A program made the position numbers and the translations under genes. Under the pieces are notes generated by a model that saw only the letters and a list, made by a program, of their open reading frames with translations, was not told the DNA's origin and did no database searches. A stretch of 26,162 nt of DNA from assembly GCA_002390285.1 (NCBI GenBank), contig DGPB01000013.1, positions 1 to 26,162 of the forward strand, read 5' to 3'. Numbering within the stretch: position 1 is the stretch's first letter; every line of letters starts with the position of its first letter. The stretch is from Cellvibrionales bacterium UBA4451. GTDB taxonomy: Bacteria > Pseudomonadota > Gammaproteobacteria > Pseudomonadales > Porticoccaceae. This document shows, one piece after another, positions 1-9,217 of this stretch.

Positions 1-954
1 TATCTTTTTGGGCCGTCACTCTGGGCACAAGTAGAAACTGTAACTATATCGGCGCTTGCCAACGGCGCACTAAACTCAATTCCTACCCACTGCGAAATCC
101 AGCACATCAATTACGATGGCACCACGATTCCCTTTCAAATTCGGGTGGTGGAAAATATTGCGCGTAAAACACAAGACTTCGCTCAACGGATCGCACAAGC
201 CCCCACCCCTAAAGGGTTTAATCCATTCCTGCCCTACGACACTGACTTATATGTAGGTGAGCTCACCCAACATTATCACTGCCTACTGAATAAATATAAC
301 GTGATGAATAATCATATTTTGATGGTAACAAAGCAGTTTGAACCCCAACGCACGCCGTTAGGCCCAGAAGACTTTATGGCGGCGCTCATCTGTCTTCAAG
401 CACAGGAAGGATTAGTTTTTTATAACGGTGGCCCGGATGCTGGCGCTAGCGTTGAGCACAAACACCTGCAAATGATCCCCTACCCGCGATCATCCCCTAC
501 CGCACTTCCCGAAACGGAATGGTTTTCTGAACTCTCACTGAGCAAAGGCGATGTTGGCCAAGTAAAACTGCCGTTCCCCCACCGGATCACTCGTACAAGT
601 TATTCTCCTGATGACTCAACTGTATCAAAAATCATTTCCCGCGAATGTGCAGAAGAAAACTGGCGGTCTTACCAGACATTATTGGCGGCGCTAAATCTGT
701 TTCCAGTTAGCGATAGCTCAGCAAACAATTTTTTAGAGAATGACGGGTTAGAGAATCATGGCTTAATACCGCCCCACAATATGCTCATGACACGAGAATA
801 CCTCTGGGTAGTACCGCGCACTCGAGGGAGCTTTCAGGGATTATCTGTCAATGCCTTGGGGTTTGCAGGTACTTTTCTGGTGAAAGATGAAGTTCAGAGA
901 CAACAACTGGATCAGATCGGCTGCCTGCAATTATTAAAGGCCATCAGTCTTTAG
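1..954 (+). CDS. Ap4A phosphorylase / ATP adenylyltransferase family protein, 5' truncated by window edge
   Basis: The reading frame is open from base 1, so the true start lies outside the window; the first in-frame GTG at 145 would cut into conserved sequence. The fragment carries the HIT-superfamily nucleotide-binding motif H-x-H-x-Q (bases 457-471, VEHKHLQ) preceded by a glycine-rich NGGPDAGAS stretch. The C-terminal part holds NNFLE and PPHNMLMTREYLWVVPR, which I associate with the C-terminal ATP adenylyltransferase domain. Enzymes of this family phosphorolyse Ap4A to ATP plus ADP in the cytoplasm and so limit this alarmone. The gene ends alone; the next gene is 365 bp away. The family is fairly certain, the exact dinucleotide substrate is not. 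Confidence 0.8.
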   Translation, partial: YLFGPSLWAQVETVTISALANGALNSIPTHCEIQHINYDGTTIPFQIRVVENIARKTQDFAQRIAQAPTPKGFNPFLPYDTDLYVGELTQHYHCLLNKYNVMNNHILMVTKQFEPQRTPLGPEDFMAALICLQAQEGLVFYNGGPDAGASVEHKHLQMIPYPRSSPTALPETEWFSELSLSKGDVGQVKLPFPHRITRTSYSPDDSTVSKIISRECAEENWRSYQTLLAALNLFPVSDSSANNFLENDGLENHGLIPPHNMLMTREYLWVVPRTRGSFQGLSVNALGFAGTFLVKDEVQRQQLDQIGCLQLLKAISL

Positions 955-1319
955 ATCACAAGTCAGAGGCCGAAGCTGACACAGCACATGAATAAGCTGT
1001 CAGTTTCTAGACACCATCCCACTCTATATTTGTCTTGTATTACGAATGCTCACGACAGCCCTATTACAATGAAATGGGTACCACTTTCCAGCCAAAACCA
1101 GTCCATTGAACTTTTAAAAAGAGACCTCCTCTAAAAGTCGAATTGGGTGGTTAACAGCTTGCTTAGAAGAGAATATATCTAGCCAGTTAGGAAGGAATGT
1201 ATGAACCCTGTTTTTTAGTGTAACATGCACAGCCGCTGGGCTAGCCCTCCACTACGGTGGAAAATAGAGCCTCTGAAACCATCTATAAATAAACATTTTA
1301 CTCCCAACCGGAGAACACC
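955..1319. other. Intergenic region with a possible weak terminator hairpin
   Basis: No convincing gene is seen. A 9-bp stem with one G.U pair (973-981 with 998-1006, 16-nt loop) follows the Ap4A phosphorylase stop, but only a short TTTCT tract follows, so termination would be weak. A smaller 5-bp stem with a TACG loop lies at 1248-1261. The promoter of the downstream ABC operon must be here, but I see no good -35/-10 pair. A GGAGA ribosome binding site at 1310-1314 serves the next gene. Confidence 0.4.
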
Positions 1320-2285
1320 ATGCTGGAAGTCAAGCAGTTGACAAGGTTGTATGGCACTTTTAAAGCCGTTGATAACGTCAGCTTCAAAATAACAAAAGGT
1401 GAGATCGTTGGATTACTTGGCCATAACGGTGCAGGTAAAACCACCATCATGAAAATGATCAGCGGTTTCATTGAATCCAATCAAGGCAGCATAGAAATCG
1501 ATGGCGCAGATATCCAGAAGGACCTGAAAACAGCCCAGCAAAGCCTAGGCTATCTGCCTGAAAATCTACCCATCTATCCGGAAATGACCGTTGCTGACTA
1601 CCTAGACTATGCCAGCGATATGAGAGGCCTGACAGGCGAGACAAAAATCTCGGAAATTAAACGAGTTATTCAAGCAACTGATATTGTACCCAAGCTGCTT
1701 TCACCGATATCAACACTCTCTCGCGGTTATAAACAACGCGTGGGGGTAGCCCAAGCTATTTTGGGTAAACCCAGGTTACTGATTCTTGATGAGCCCACCA
1801 ATGGACTCGACCCAACCCAAACTCAGCTTATCAGGGCACTGATACGCGACCTTGCCAAAGAGGCAACCGTTATCCTCTCCACTCATATCATGCAGGAAGT
1901 GGACGCACTCTGTGACCGGGTACTGATTATTCGCAACGGGCAGCTGGCCATGGATGCCAAACTGAACGAGTTGCACGAAAGCAACAAGCTGCACCTATCC
2001 ACCTCATTAACTAAAGATGAGCTAGCGACACTTTTACAACCACTGAGCGCCGTCACTCAGGTTGAAGCCATTTCAGCTGAAGAGTCCGTTTATCACTACC
2101 GACTAAAAATTCAAGAAACCGCGAACCCGCTTGAGTTATGTGGTGAGATTGCCAATCTCATCATTAGCTCCGAAGCCACGCTCTATGCCATTGGCCAGGA
2201 ACATAGGGATTTAGAAACCCTGTTCAGAGAAGTCAATGAAGTCCCTGTGGTAGCAAGCCCGTCGGAGGTTCAAGATGCAGCCTAA
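1320..2285 (+). CDS. ABC transporter ATP-binding protein, GldA-like
   Basis: ATPase subunit of an ABC-2 type exporter. Visible motifs are Walker A GHNGAGKT (residues 34-41), a Q-loop region reading GYLPEN with Glu where Gln is usual (common in GldA-like ATPases), the signature LSRGYKQ, Walker B LLILDEP and the H-loop STHIMQE. The C-terminal hundred residues form the accessory region found in this subfamily. GGAGA lies 5 nt before the ATG. The gene overlaps the downstream permease gene by 11 bp, so the two are translationally coupled. The substrate is unknown. The name GldA comes from Bacteroidetes gliding motility; in gammaproteobacteria the same module is widespread without gliding. Confidence 0.9.
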   Translation: MLEVKQLTRLYGTFKAVDNVSFKITKGEIVGLLGHNGAGKTTIMKMISGFIESNQGSIEIDGADIQKDLKTAQQSLGYLPENLPIYPEMTVADYLDYASDMRGLTGETKISEIKRVIQATDIVPKLLSPISTLSRGYKQRVGVAQAILGKPRLLILDEPTNGLDPTQTQLIRALIRDLAKEATVILSTHIMQEVDALCDRVLIIRNGQLAMDAKLNELHESNKLHLSTSLTKDELATLLQPLSAVTQVEAISAEESVYHYRLKIQETANPLELCGEIANLIISSEATLYAIGQEHRDLETLFREVNEVPVVASPSEVQDAA

Positions 2286-5229
2286 AACTCAACACTGGCC
2301 AATGATTCGCCGTATCGCCGCCAAAGAAGTCACCCTGTTTTTTGCTTCACCCATCGCCTACCTCTTCTTGGCGACGTTTGCAGCCATCTCGCTGTTTACC
2401 TTTTTCTGGGGAGAGTCCTACTTCTCACGGAACATTGCTGACATTCGCCCACTGTTTGAATGGATGCCGGTTCTACTGATTTTCCTTACCAGCACACTAA
2501 CCATGCGCCTGTGGAGTGAAGAACGCCGCACAGGCACGCTGGAACACATCCTGACTCAACCGCTACCACTGTGGCATTTCGTCATGGGTAAATTTGTGGG
2601 CTGCCTGGTGTTATTGGCCATTGCTCTAGTCATTACCCTTCCATTACCCATCACCATTTCACAAATTGGGGATCTCGACTGGGGGCCTATATGGGCAGGT
2701 TATCTCGCCACATTCCTGTTAGGTGCAGCCTACCTGTCTATCGGGCTCTATGTTTCTGCACGAAGTGATAACCAAATTGTTAGCCTAATTTGTGCTGTCG
2801 CTTTATCCGGCCTGTTTTATCTCATCGGAACCACCACCATTACTGACTTCTTCGGTAACCGGGCGGGGGAATGGTTTAGACTGGTCAGTACTGGCGCTCG
2901 GTTTGATTCGATTACCCGTGGTGTCATTGATATCAGGGACCTCTATTTTTACCTGAGTATTATTATCGTCTTCCTCTCCCTCAACATCTTTACACTGGAA
3001 AAAGATCGCTGGGCAGAGAACACCGCCACACCACAACATCGAGCTTGGCGTACCGTCACAGCGCTAGCGCTGATCAATGCTATTTGTGTCAATCTGTGGC
3101 TAGGGCAAACAACCTCTCTTCGTCTCGATACCACCAAGGGCAATCAATACTCTATCTCAGATGCAACCCGTGACTACCTCAGTCAATTACAGGAGCCCAT
3201 GCTGATTCGTGGTTACTTCAGCAGTAAAACCCACCCAATGCTGGCTCCTCTCGTCCCTCAGATGAAAGATCTGATTCGTGAATATGAAATTGCCAGCCAA
3301 GGAAAAGTGCGGGTTGAATTTACGGACCCTGCGATCAATGCAGAACTTGAAGAGGAGGCCAACCAGAAATACGGCATCAAACCTGTTCCATTACAGATAG
3401 CCGATCGCTATCAGTCAGCGATCGTGAACTCCTATTTTAATATTCTAATCAGCTACGGTGATGAATATGAAGTATTAGGTTTCAAAGACCTGATTGAAAT
3501 GAAAGCTCAGGGTGACCAAAACTTTGACATCATGCTTCGCAATCCAGAGTACGACTTGACCCGCAATATCAAGAAAGTATTAAACAGTTACCGCAGTGGT
3601 GGAAACCTGTTTGATACTATAAAGGGTGACCTAACCTTTAACGCCTATATCTCAGCCAATGCCATGTTACCGGATGATCTGCTGGCACATAAAAAAGAGA
3701 TCATGGACGTTGCCAGCGCATTAAGTGATGAGTCCAATGGACGATTCAAAGTTAATGTTATTGACCCCTATGCTGGCAACAGTGCTGTAGCCAAAAAACT
3801 GACCCATGAATATGGCCTTGAGCCCTTATCCACCAGCAGCAGGTTCGGCGGTGATTTCTTCTATTTCCATCTTATTCTTGAAAATGCTGACACCGTCATC
3901 CAGATTCCCCTTGAGGATAAAACCAAGCTCGGTTTTGAGCGCAATCTCAAAGCCGCTGTTAAGCGCTTTGGTAAAGGCTTTGTTAAAACGGTCGGTTTCG
4001 TGCGGCCCCAGAATGATCCCAAACTGCAACAAATAGGGATTTCAGTTCCACAGTTTAACCAGTTGGCAGAATTTCTTGGTACCGATCTAAACGTTAGGGA
4101 TGAAGACCTCAGTGATGGCCGTGTTTCGGGAGAAATGGATATCCTGCTTATCGCGGCACCCAATGCAATGGGCAAGAAAGAGGTCTTCGCCATTGATCAA
4201 TTTCTGATGAAGGGTGGTACCGTCATTGCTATGGCCTCCCCTTACACCATGACGGTTAGTCAAGGTGGGCTGGGGTTGGCGCAGCTCGAGGGTGAATTCA
4301 AGGACTGGCTCGGGCACCATGGCCTGGACATGGAAGATAAGCTTGTGCTTGACCTGCAGAATAAAGCCTTCCCACTACCGGTGATGCGTACTTCCGGTGG
4401 CCACCAGGTACAGGAAGTCCGAATGATTGAATACCCCTACTTCTCAGATATTCGAAGTGAAGGATTTAATCAGGAAAACCCTATTACGGCTAATCTGTCA
4501 CAGGTCACAATGGCCTGGAGTTCTCCTATTTCCATTGATCAGGAAAAAAACAAAAATCACAAAGTTGTTGAGCTAATTCGCAGCTCTGAAAAATCCTGGC
4601 TCTCCGATAATACGATGATCATGCCGGTAATCAATGAACAGGGGATGACCTTATTCAAACGCGAGGGTGAACTTGGCTCACACCTACTGGGTGTTATTAG
4701 CGAGGGCGAATTCAACTCCTATTTCGCGGGTAAAGCATCTCCACTGTTAAGTGAATCAGCGAGTGAGTCAGACTTAAGTGGGACAGAGTTAAATACGCCT
4801 GAGCTAAGTGAGTCGACGTTAAGTGAACCCGAGCCAAGTGAATCAGACGCTGAGGCGAACACATCTACTATTTATAATGTGATCGAAAAATCAACCGCTT
4901 CAGCTCGAATTATTTTGTTCAGCTCTAATGATTTTCTGCGCGATCAGATATTAAGCGTCGCCAACTCTGCTGCTGGCAGTGAATACCTTAGCAGCCTAGA
5001 GCTCATCGCCAACACAGTAGACTGGTCTGTGGAAGATTCAGGTCTTCTCAGCATCCGCTCACGCGGGCATTTCAATCGCACCCTTCCGCCGATGGAACAT
5101 GACACCCAGTTGTTCTGGGAGTACTTGAACTATGGATTAGTTTTTGCTGCGCTCTTCATCATCGCTCTTGTGCGGAGAAGATATAGGCAATCTCGCCAAC
5201 GACGCTATCTAACCCAGCTGGCTGGTTAA
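2275..5229 (+). CDS. ABC-2 permease fused to GldG-type auxiliary domain
   Basis: A 984-residue protein with two parts that are separate genes (gldF, gldG) in gliding bacteria. Residues about 1-245 are a six-helix ABC-2 permease with predicted helices near 20-45, 60-80, 103-130, 138-160, 167-190 and 225-245. A further helix at about 258-277 begins the GldG-like part, whose large middle domain lies outside the core membrane. A last helix at about 950-967 is followed by an Arg-rich tail (RRRYRQSRQRR). Residues 823-864 are an acidic Ser/Glu-rich repetitive linker that interrupts the GldG part. A good GGAGG ribosome site precedes the ATG inside the upstream gene. It partners the ATPase at 1320-2285; the DUF4340 gene follows after 12 bp. 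Confidence 0.88.
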   Translation: MQPKTQHWPMIRRIAAKEVTLFFASPIAYLFLATFAAISLFTFFWGESYFSRNIADIRPLFEWMPVLLIFLTSTLTMRLWSEERRTGTLEHILTQPLPLWHFVMGKFVGCLVLLAIALVITLPLPITISQIGDLDWGPIWAGYLATFLLGAAYLSIGLYVSARSDNQIVSLICAVALSGLFYLIGTTTITDFFGNRAGEWFRLVSTGARFDSITRGVIDIRDLYFYLSIIIVFLSLNIFTLEKDRWAENTATPQHRAWRTVTALALINAICVNLWLGQTTSLRLDTTKGNQYSISDATRDYLSQLQEPMLIRGYFSSKTHPMLAPLVPQMKDLIREYEIASQGKVRVEFTDPAINAELEEEANQKYGIKPVPLQIADRYQSAIVNSYFNILISYGDEYEVLGFKDLIEMKAQGDQNFDIMLRNPEYDLTRNIKKVLNSYRSGGNLFDTIKGDLTFNAYISANAMLPDDLLAHKKEIMDVASALSDESNGRFKVNVIDPYAGNSAVAKKLTHEYGLEPLSTSSRFGGDFFYFHLILENADTVIQIPLEDKTKLGFERNLKAAVKRFGKGFVKTVGFVRPQNDPKLQQIGISVPQFNQLAEFLGTDLNVRDEDLSDGRVSGEMDILLIAAPNAMGKKEVFAIDQFLMKGGTVIAMASPYTMTVSQGGLGLAQLEGEFKDWLGHHGLDMEDKLVLDLQNKAFPLPVMRTSGGHQVQEVRMIEYPYFSDIRSEGFNQENPITANLSQVTMAWSSPISIDQEKNKNHKVVELIRSSEKSWLSDNTMIMPVINEQGMTLFKREGELGSHLLGVISEGEFNSYFAGKASPLLSESASESDLSGTELNTPELSESTLSEPEPSESDAEANTSTIYNVIEKSTASARIILFSSNDFLRDQILSVANSAAGSEYLSSLELIANTVDWSVEDSGLLSIRSRGHFNRTLPPMEHDTQLFWEYLNYGLVFAALFIIALVRRRYRQSRQRRYLTQLAG

Positions 5230-5241
5230 GGGGGATTACAA

Positions 5242-6210
5242 ATGAAAAAACTACGATTCTGGCTCACAGGCCTACTGTTCATTCAACTCCTTCTGGCTGT
5301 AGCCCTGTTATGGAGCAATCAGTGGGAAGCAAAGCAAAACCAACCGAAGCCATTGCTTAATATCGATTGGCAGGCCATTGATAAGATAGCGATAAGAGAC
5401 AAAAAAACCGGGTTCTCAGCAGTTAAATCCGGTGAGACATGGTTACTTTCTGATATCGAAATTCTCGCCGATAAAGAGTCTCTCGGTGAATTACTCAGAA
5501 ATTTACAAAGACTACAAACCAGTTGGCCCGTCGCAACCTCTCCAAATAGCCACAAGCGATTTGAAGTCGCCGAGGATAAATTTGTAAGGCGTATACAGCT
5601 GTACAGTGGTAATGACCTGGTGGGTGAGCTGTTCCTTGGTAGCGCTCCAGGACTGCGTCAATCTCATGCTCGCATAACAGGTAGCGACTCGATCTATACT
5701 GTTGAACTGGATACCCTGAATATCCTGCCAAGCAGGAACCAATGGATTGATAAGGCCCTGATTGCCGCTAAAAACATCATCAGTATCCAAGGCCCTGATT
5801 ACAACCTGAAGAAAACAGGACTATCTTGGAGTTTTAATCGTTCCGGGCCATCGATTTTTCTTGGCAATACCGATCTGGGGAAAATCAATCAAGACAAAGT
5901 GGATGAATTAGCTGGGGCGCTGTCCAATTTACGTATTCAAAGGGTGGCCAATACCGCAGCTGAAATCAATTCAGCTCTCACGGACAAAGTAACATTAATC
6001 GTCTCTGATGGTGAAAACAGGTGGATTTATGAGCTCCTAGAATATGGCGCAAACCACTTTATGCGGCGTTCAGATATAGACGTACTCTTCTCTGTTGAAA
6101 GGGATGTTTATGAAGAAATTTCCAATGTAAGGCAAGCTGATCTCATCCTTGCCAAACCGGATACATCCGGTAAGCCAGCAGCAGACGCGACGGAAGCAAC
6201 AAAAAGCTAA
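5242..6210 (+). CDS. DUF4340 domain-containing protein of the GldA/GldFG operon
   Basis: 322 residues with one N-terminal membrane anchor (about residues 6-25, LTGLLFIQLLLAVALLW) and the remainder probably periplasmic. The family is DUF4340, usually found next to GldG-like permeases and with no defined activity. The start is preceded by a GGGGG ribosome site, 12 bp after the permease stop, and a rho-independent terminator follows about 30 bp after its stop, so it is the last gene of the operon. The C terminus (about 308-322) is low-complexity Ala/Thr/Lys. Its likely role is as a structural partner of the transporter, inferred from context only. Confidence 0.8.
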   Translation: MKKLRFWLTGLLFIQLLLAVALLWSNQWEAKQNQPKPLLNIDWQAIDKIAIRDKKTGFSAVKSGETWLLSDIEILADKESLGELLRNLQRLQTSWPVATSPNSHKRFEVAEDKFVRRIQLYSGNDLVGELFLGSAPGLRQSHARITGSDSIYTVELDTLNILPSRNQWIDKALIAAKNIISIQGPDYNLKKTGLSWSFNRSGPSIFLGNTDLGKINQDKVDELAGALSNLRIQRVANTAAEINSALTDKVTLIVSDGENRWIYELLEYGANHFMRRSDIDVLFSVERDVYEEISNVRQADLILAKPDTSGKPAADATEATKS

Positions 6211-6240
6211 GAAAATAGCGAGAACCGCCATGTAAGATCG

Positions 6241-6269
6241 CCCGACTAGATTTCTTGTCGGGTTTTTTT
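6241..6269 (+). terminator. Rho-independent terminator of the ABC/DUF4340 operon
   Basis: Stem CCCGAC/GTCGGG (6241-6246 with 6257-6262), 10-nt loop, then seven T. It follows the DUF4340 stop and faces the tatD stop in a convergent arrangement. On the minus strand there is no T-run, so it works mainly for the plus strand. Confidence 0.9.
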
Positions 6270-6278
6270 ATGTCACAC

Positions 6279-7076
6279 CTATCTTGCGGGAAAGGAACCG
6301 TTACCAGAAAAGAATAATTTCTCAAAATTATTGGAGGTAACCTCGGCTACCTCGTCAAAAGAAATACCCTTTATATCGGCCACGGCTTTAGCCACTTCCA
6401 CTACGAACTGTGGCTCATTCTGCTTGCCTCGATAGGGCATGGGAGTGAGCCAAGGCGCATCAGTTTCCACAAGAATACGTTCCAGTGGTACTTTTTTTAC
6501 TATATCCCTCAAAGCCGAAGCATTGCGAAACGTAATAATACCGGAAAAAGAAAGGTAGAAATTGAGCTCCATCGCACTCTGAGCCATCTCCCAGGTTTCA
6601 GTGAAACAATGAATCACTCCTGCTGATTGGATATCCGCATGCTCTCTAAGGATAGCCAGGGTTTCCTCGCGCGCCTCACGCGTATGGACAATGACTGGCT
6701 TTCTCAACTGACTGGCAGCTTTTAGATGACGAATAAAGCTTTCTTTCTGCCAGTCTGCCGAGTCCAGGCCATAGTAGTTATCCAATCCAGTTTCACCAAT
6801 GGCGACCACCACATCATGGCGGCCTAGCGCAACAAGCTCAGAAACCTCCGGCATAACAGGTATAGACTTTTGCAACGGGTGTACACCCACCGACACCGAC
6901 ACTCCAGGATGATTCGGAGCCAACTCGACTAGCTTCAAAGATGAGTCTAAATCGACACCTACCGTGAGAAAACGACTGACATGCCTGTCCCGGGCTGTTT
7001 TCAGTAGATTATGGAGAGAGTTTTGATGGTCACTAAGATCAAGATGATCCAAATGACAGTGGGAATCCACCAGCAC
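6279..7076 (-). CDS. tatD: TatD/YcfH family metal-dependent hydrolase
   Basis: 265 residues of the TatD deoxyribonuclease family (TIM-barrel metal hydrolase, cytoplasmic). Visible metal-site motifs are SHCHLDH (His6, His8), IGETGLDNY, PVIVHTREA, VIHCFTE and ETDAPWLTP. The start is GTG (7074-7076) with AAGGA about 10 nt upstream. By position next to holB it corresponds to E. coli ycfH, so a YcfH-type name is equally valid. It is the last gene of the minus-strand cluster; the pilZ stop lies 59 bp upstream. Confidence 0.9.
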   Translation of the reverse strand: MLVDSHCHLDHLDLSDHQNSLHNLLKTARDRHVSRFLTVGVDLDSSLKLVELAPNHPGVSVSVGVHPLQKSIPVMPEVSELVALGRHDVVVAIGETGLDNYYGLDSADWQKESFIRHLKAASQLRKPVIVHTREAREETLAILREHADIQSAGVIHCFTETWEMAQSAMELNFYLSFSGIITFRNASALRDIVKKVPLERILVETDAPWLTPMPYRGKQNEPQFVVEVAKAVADIKGISFDEVAEVTSNNFEKLFFSGNGSFPAR

Positions 7077-7135
7077 GGTTGTGTATTCCTTATTAGATTT
7101 TTATCACATCATTGAAAGATGGTTGCTGCTGCCAG

Positions 7136-7495
7136 TTACATGCTGTTTGTCGGCTTTTCAGACTCCATCATACCTGCAAGGTAAGTTTCTAACTTTCCCT
7201 GCATCTCAGCATGTTTTTCATTTAATTGGACACCTACCCCTTGACTACGATTTCCTCCGGCACCCTTCGGGGTAATCCAGACGACCTTACCCGTCAGTGG
7301 GATGCGCTCAGGCTCGTCGAACAAGTCAAGAAGGACAAAGACCTCATCACCGAGCACGTAGTTTTTGCGCGAAGCAATAAACAGGCCGCCATTTTGAACA
7401 AAAGGCATATACACAGCGTAAAGCGCCTGCTGATCCTTAACAGTAAGGTTCAGTATGCCATTTCTTACTCCGCCGCCAAATGCGTCCATATTCAT
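7136..7495 (-). CDS. pilZ: PilZ domain protein, type IV pilus assembly PilZ
   Basis: 119 residues. The pattern NGGLFI, LGDEVFVLLDL, LTGKVVWITPKGAGGNRSQGVGVQ and C-terminal ETYLAGMMESEKPT matches the PilZ of type IV pilus biogenesis as I remember it from Pseudomonas. This class lacks the RxxxR c-di-GMP-binding signature, and none is seen here. It works with PilB/FimX in pilus extension. The start at 7495 has only a weak GGAT site; a second in-frame ATG is at 7489. It lies 108 bp after holB, in the Pseudomonas order holB-pilZ-tatD, so the organism probably makes type IV pili. Confidence 0.9.
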   Translation of the reverse strand: MNMDAFGGGVRNGILNLTVKDQQALYAVYMPFVQNGGLFIASRKNYVLGDEVFVLLDLFDEPERIPLTGKVVWITPKGAGGNRSQGVGVQLNEKHAEMQGKLETYLAGMMESEKPTNSM

Positions 7496-7603
7496 ACGTT
7501 ATCCAACATATTTTCGCCTAGTGTACTATAGCGTAGCCCGCATCATCCAGCGTATAGCAGATACTGTCCACAGAATATAAAGCACAGCTCAACTATGCCT
7601 CGG

Positions 7604-8572
7604 CTACCTTTTAATAAAAAGATGCTGCCAATTGAGCAACAGCTCCTCCCATATTAGCTGAACATTAGGGTTGGCCCTACTCTGAAGCAGTTTTTTTGCC
7701 TGGACCAAACGATCTAGATAGCGAAACATTAAGCGTGACGAGCCTTCGCCATGGTCTGCCCGGATATCAGATGCTACCCGGCGGTAAAGCCAATCAACGG
7801 CGGCGACAGGATCCTTATCCAAGCTTTTTATAGCCATCAACTTTTCTGCAACCAACAACGGTGTTGAACGACGTACCGCTAGATCATCCAACATCTCTTC
7901 AAATGAACGACGCTGTTCCAATGAGTCAGTTTCAAGCAGTTTCAATGCCAATAAGGGACGCCCATCCGAATGGTCCAGCAACTGATCTATATCTTCATGT
8001 TGTCCAGCCACTTGAGATAACCAGGGGCGCGCCTCGATCGCAGACGGTACGGGAAATTTAACCATACGACACCGACTTCTAATGGTTGCAGATAATCGGG
8101 CAGGCTCATGACAGACCAAAAGCAACAACGTGTTTTGACCCGGCTCTTCAAGATTTTTTAATAGCGCATTGGACGCGTTAAGGTTCATGGACTCTGCCGG
8201 ATAGATAACGGCGACTTTCCAGCCACCCTGCTGAGATGTCTTACTGGAGAAGTCGCCTAGTTCACGAATAGTATCGACTCGAATGGCTTTACCCTCGTCC
8301 TCAGGCAAAATTTTCAACATATCGGGGTGACTGTTCGCTGCCACTAAATGACATTGCTTACAGTGCCCGCAAGGGTACCCACCCACCGGAGCCTCGCAGA
8401 GCATCCGCTGAGCCAATGTGAGCGCAAACTGGTACTTACCGATATGCTTGGGACCGCTCAGAATTAACGCATGGGGAATTAGCTGTTGTTCCACCTGGGC
8501 AACCAGCTGCGCCCAATGGGACGCCTGCCAAGGGTAATGCATTGCAGTAGCTGGCGTGATTTTCTCGCTCAT
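7604..8572 (-). CDS. holB: DNA polymerase III subunit delta'
   Basis: Clamp-loader subunit delta'. The protein shows a degenerate P-loop (GPKHIGK, residues 40-46, which does not bind ATP productively in this family), a zinc module with four cysteines (C59, C68, C71, C74), the stretch NASNALLKNLEEP, and the sensor-like SRC (TIRSRCRMVKFP). I chose the ATG at 8572 (322 aa) because its first bases overlap the tmk TGA stop as ATGA, the usual coupling in this cluster. A TTG at 8590 would add six residues. It acts with tau/gamma and delta to load the beta clamp. Confidence 0.92.
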   Translation of the reverse strand: MSEKITPATAMHYPWQASHWAQLVAQVEQQLIPHALILSGPKHIGKYQFALTLAQRMLCEAPVGGYPCGHCKQCHLVAANSHPDMLKILPEDEGKAIRVDTIRELGDFSSKTSQQGGWKVAVIYPAESMNLNASNALLKNLEEPGQNTLLLLVCHEPARLSATIRSRCRMVKFPVPSAIEARPWLSQVAGQHEDIDQLLDHSDGRPLLALKLLETDSLEQRRSFEEMLDDLAVRRSTPLLVAEKLMAIKSLDKDPVAAVDWLYRRVASDIRADHGEGSSRLMFRYLDRLVQAKKLLQSRANPNVQLIWEELLLNWQHLFIKR

Positions 8573-9210
8573 AAAACCTGTCCCAAGCAACGCTCTAGCA
8601 GCGCACTAAGGTCTGATTGAACATCACTCAGAGATTGGGACGCATCAACTACACGATACCTATGGGGCTCAGCCTTCACTCTGGAGAGATAACATTCTCT
8701 GACTCTTTCAAAAAAAGCGAGTTTTTCCTGTTCAAAGCGGTCTGGCGCACTACGATTTTTAGCACGCTCAAGCCCCTGCTCCACAGGGATATCAAGAACC
8801 AGTGTAAGATCGGGGCGCAGCTCTCCCTGCACAAGTGTTTCCAGCTGAGCGATTTTATCCATAGAGACGCCCCTACCACCGCCCTGGTATGCGTAGGTTG
8901 CATCGGTGAAGCGATCACAAAGCACCCACTGCCCCTTCTGCAATGCGGGGACGATCACTGCCGCAAGATGCTGGGCACGGGCTGCAAACATCAATAACAG
9001 TTCAGTATTTTCATCCACTGTTTCATCACGAGGACTGAGTAACAATTCACGGATACTCTCAGCCAGAGGGGTTCCTCCTGGCTCCCTAGTCGTTATATGA
9101 GGAATTTTTCGCTGCTCTAGCCACTGTCGAATGAAATCTATATTCGTGGTTTTTCCCACGCCTTCCACACCTTCAATGGTGATAAATTTTCCGATATTGC
9201 TACTTATCAT
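8569..9210 (-). CDS. tmk: Thymidylate kinase
   Basis: 213 residues. P-loop GVEGVGKT (14-21), the TMP-binding DRF motif (VLCDRFTDATYAYQGGGR) and the LID region RSAPDRFEQE are all present. It phosphorylates dTMP to dTDP in the cytoplasm. The start ATG lies 7 bp after the mltG stop; the best ribosome site, AGGA, is about 14 nt upstream, rather far. The stop overlaps the holB start by 4 nt. Length is normal for the family. Confidence 0.95.
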   Translation of the reverse strand: MISSNIGKFITIEGVEGVGKTTNIDFIRQWLEQRKIPHITTREPGGTPLAESIRELLLSPRDETVDENTELLLMFAARAQHLAAVIVPALQKGQWVLCDRFTDATYAYQGGGRGVSMDKIAQLETLVQGELRPDLTLVLDIPVEQGLERAKNRSAPDRFEQEKLAFFERVRECYLSRVKAEPHRYRVVDASQSLSDVQSDLSALLERCLGQVL

Positions 9211-9217
9211 TTATGTT

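Noticed and set aside
3806..4193. Overlapping frames on both strands within the GldG domain
   Set aside because: They lie wholly inside the 984-aa gene, which has clear family similarity and its own ribosome site.
6241..6269. Hairpin as a bidirectional terminator also serving tatD
   Set aside because: There is no T-run on the minus-strand side, so only plus-strand termination is supported.
8573..8590. TTG start of holB 18 nt upstream
   Set aside because: The ATG at 8572 overlaps the tmk stop as ATGA and gives the expected N terminus.
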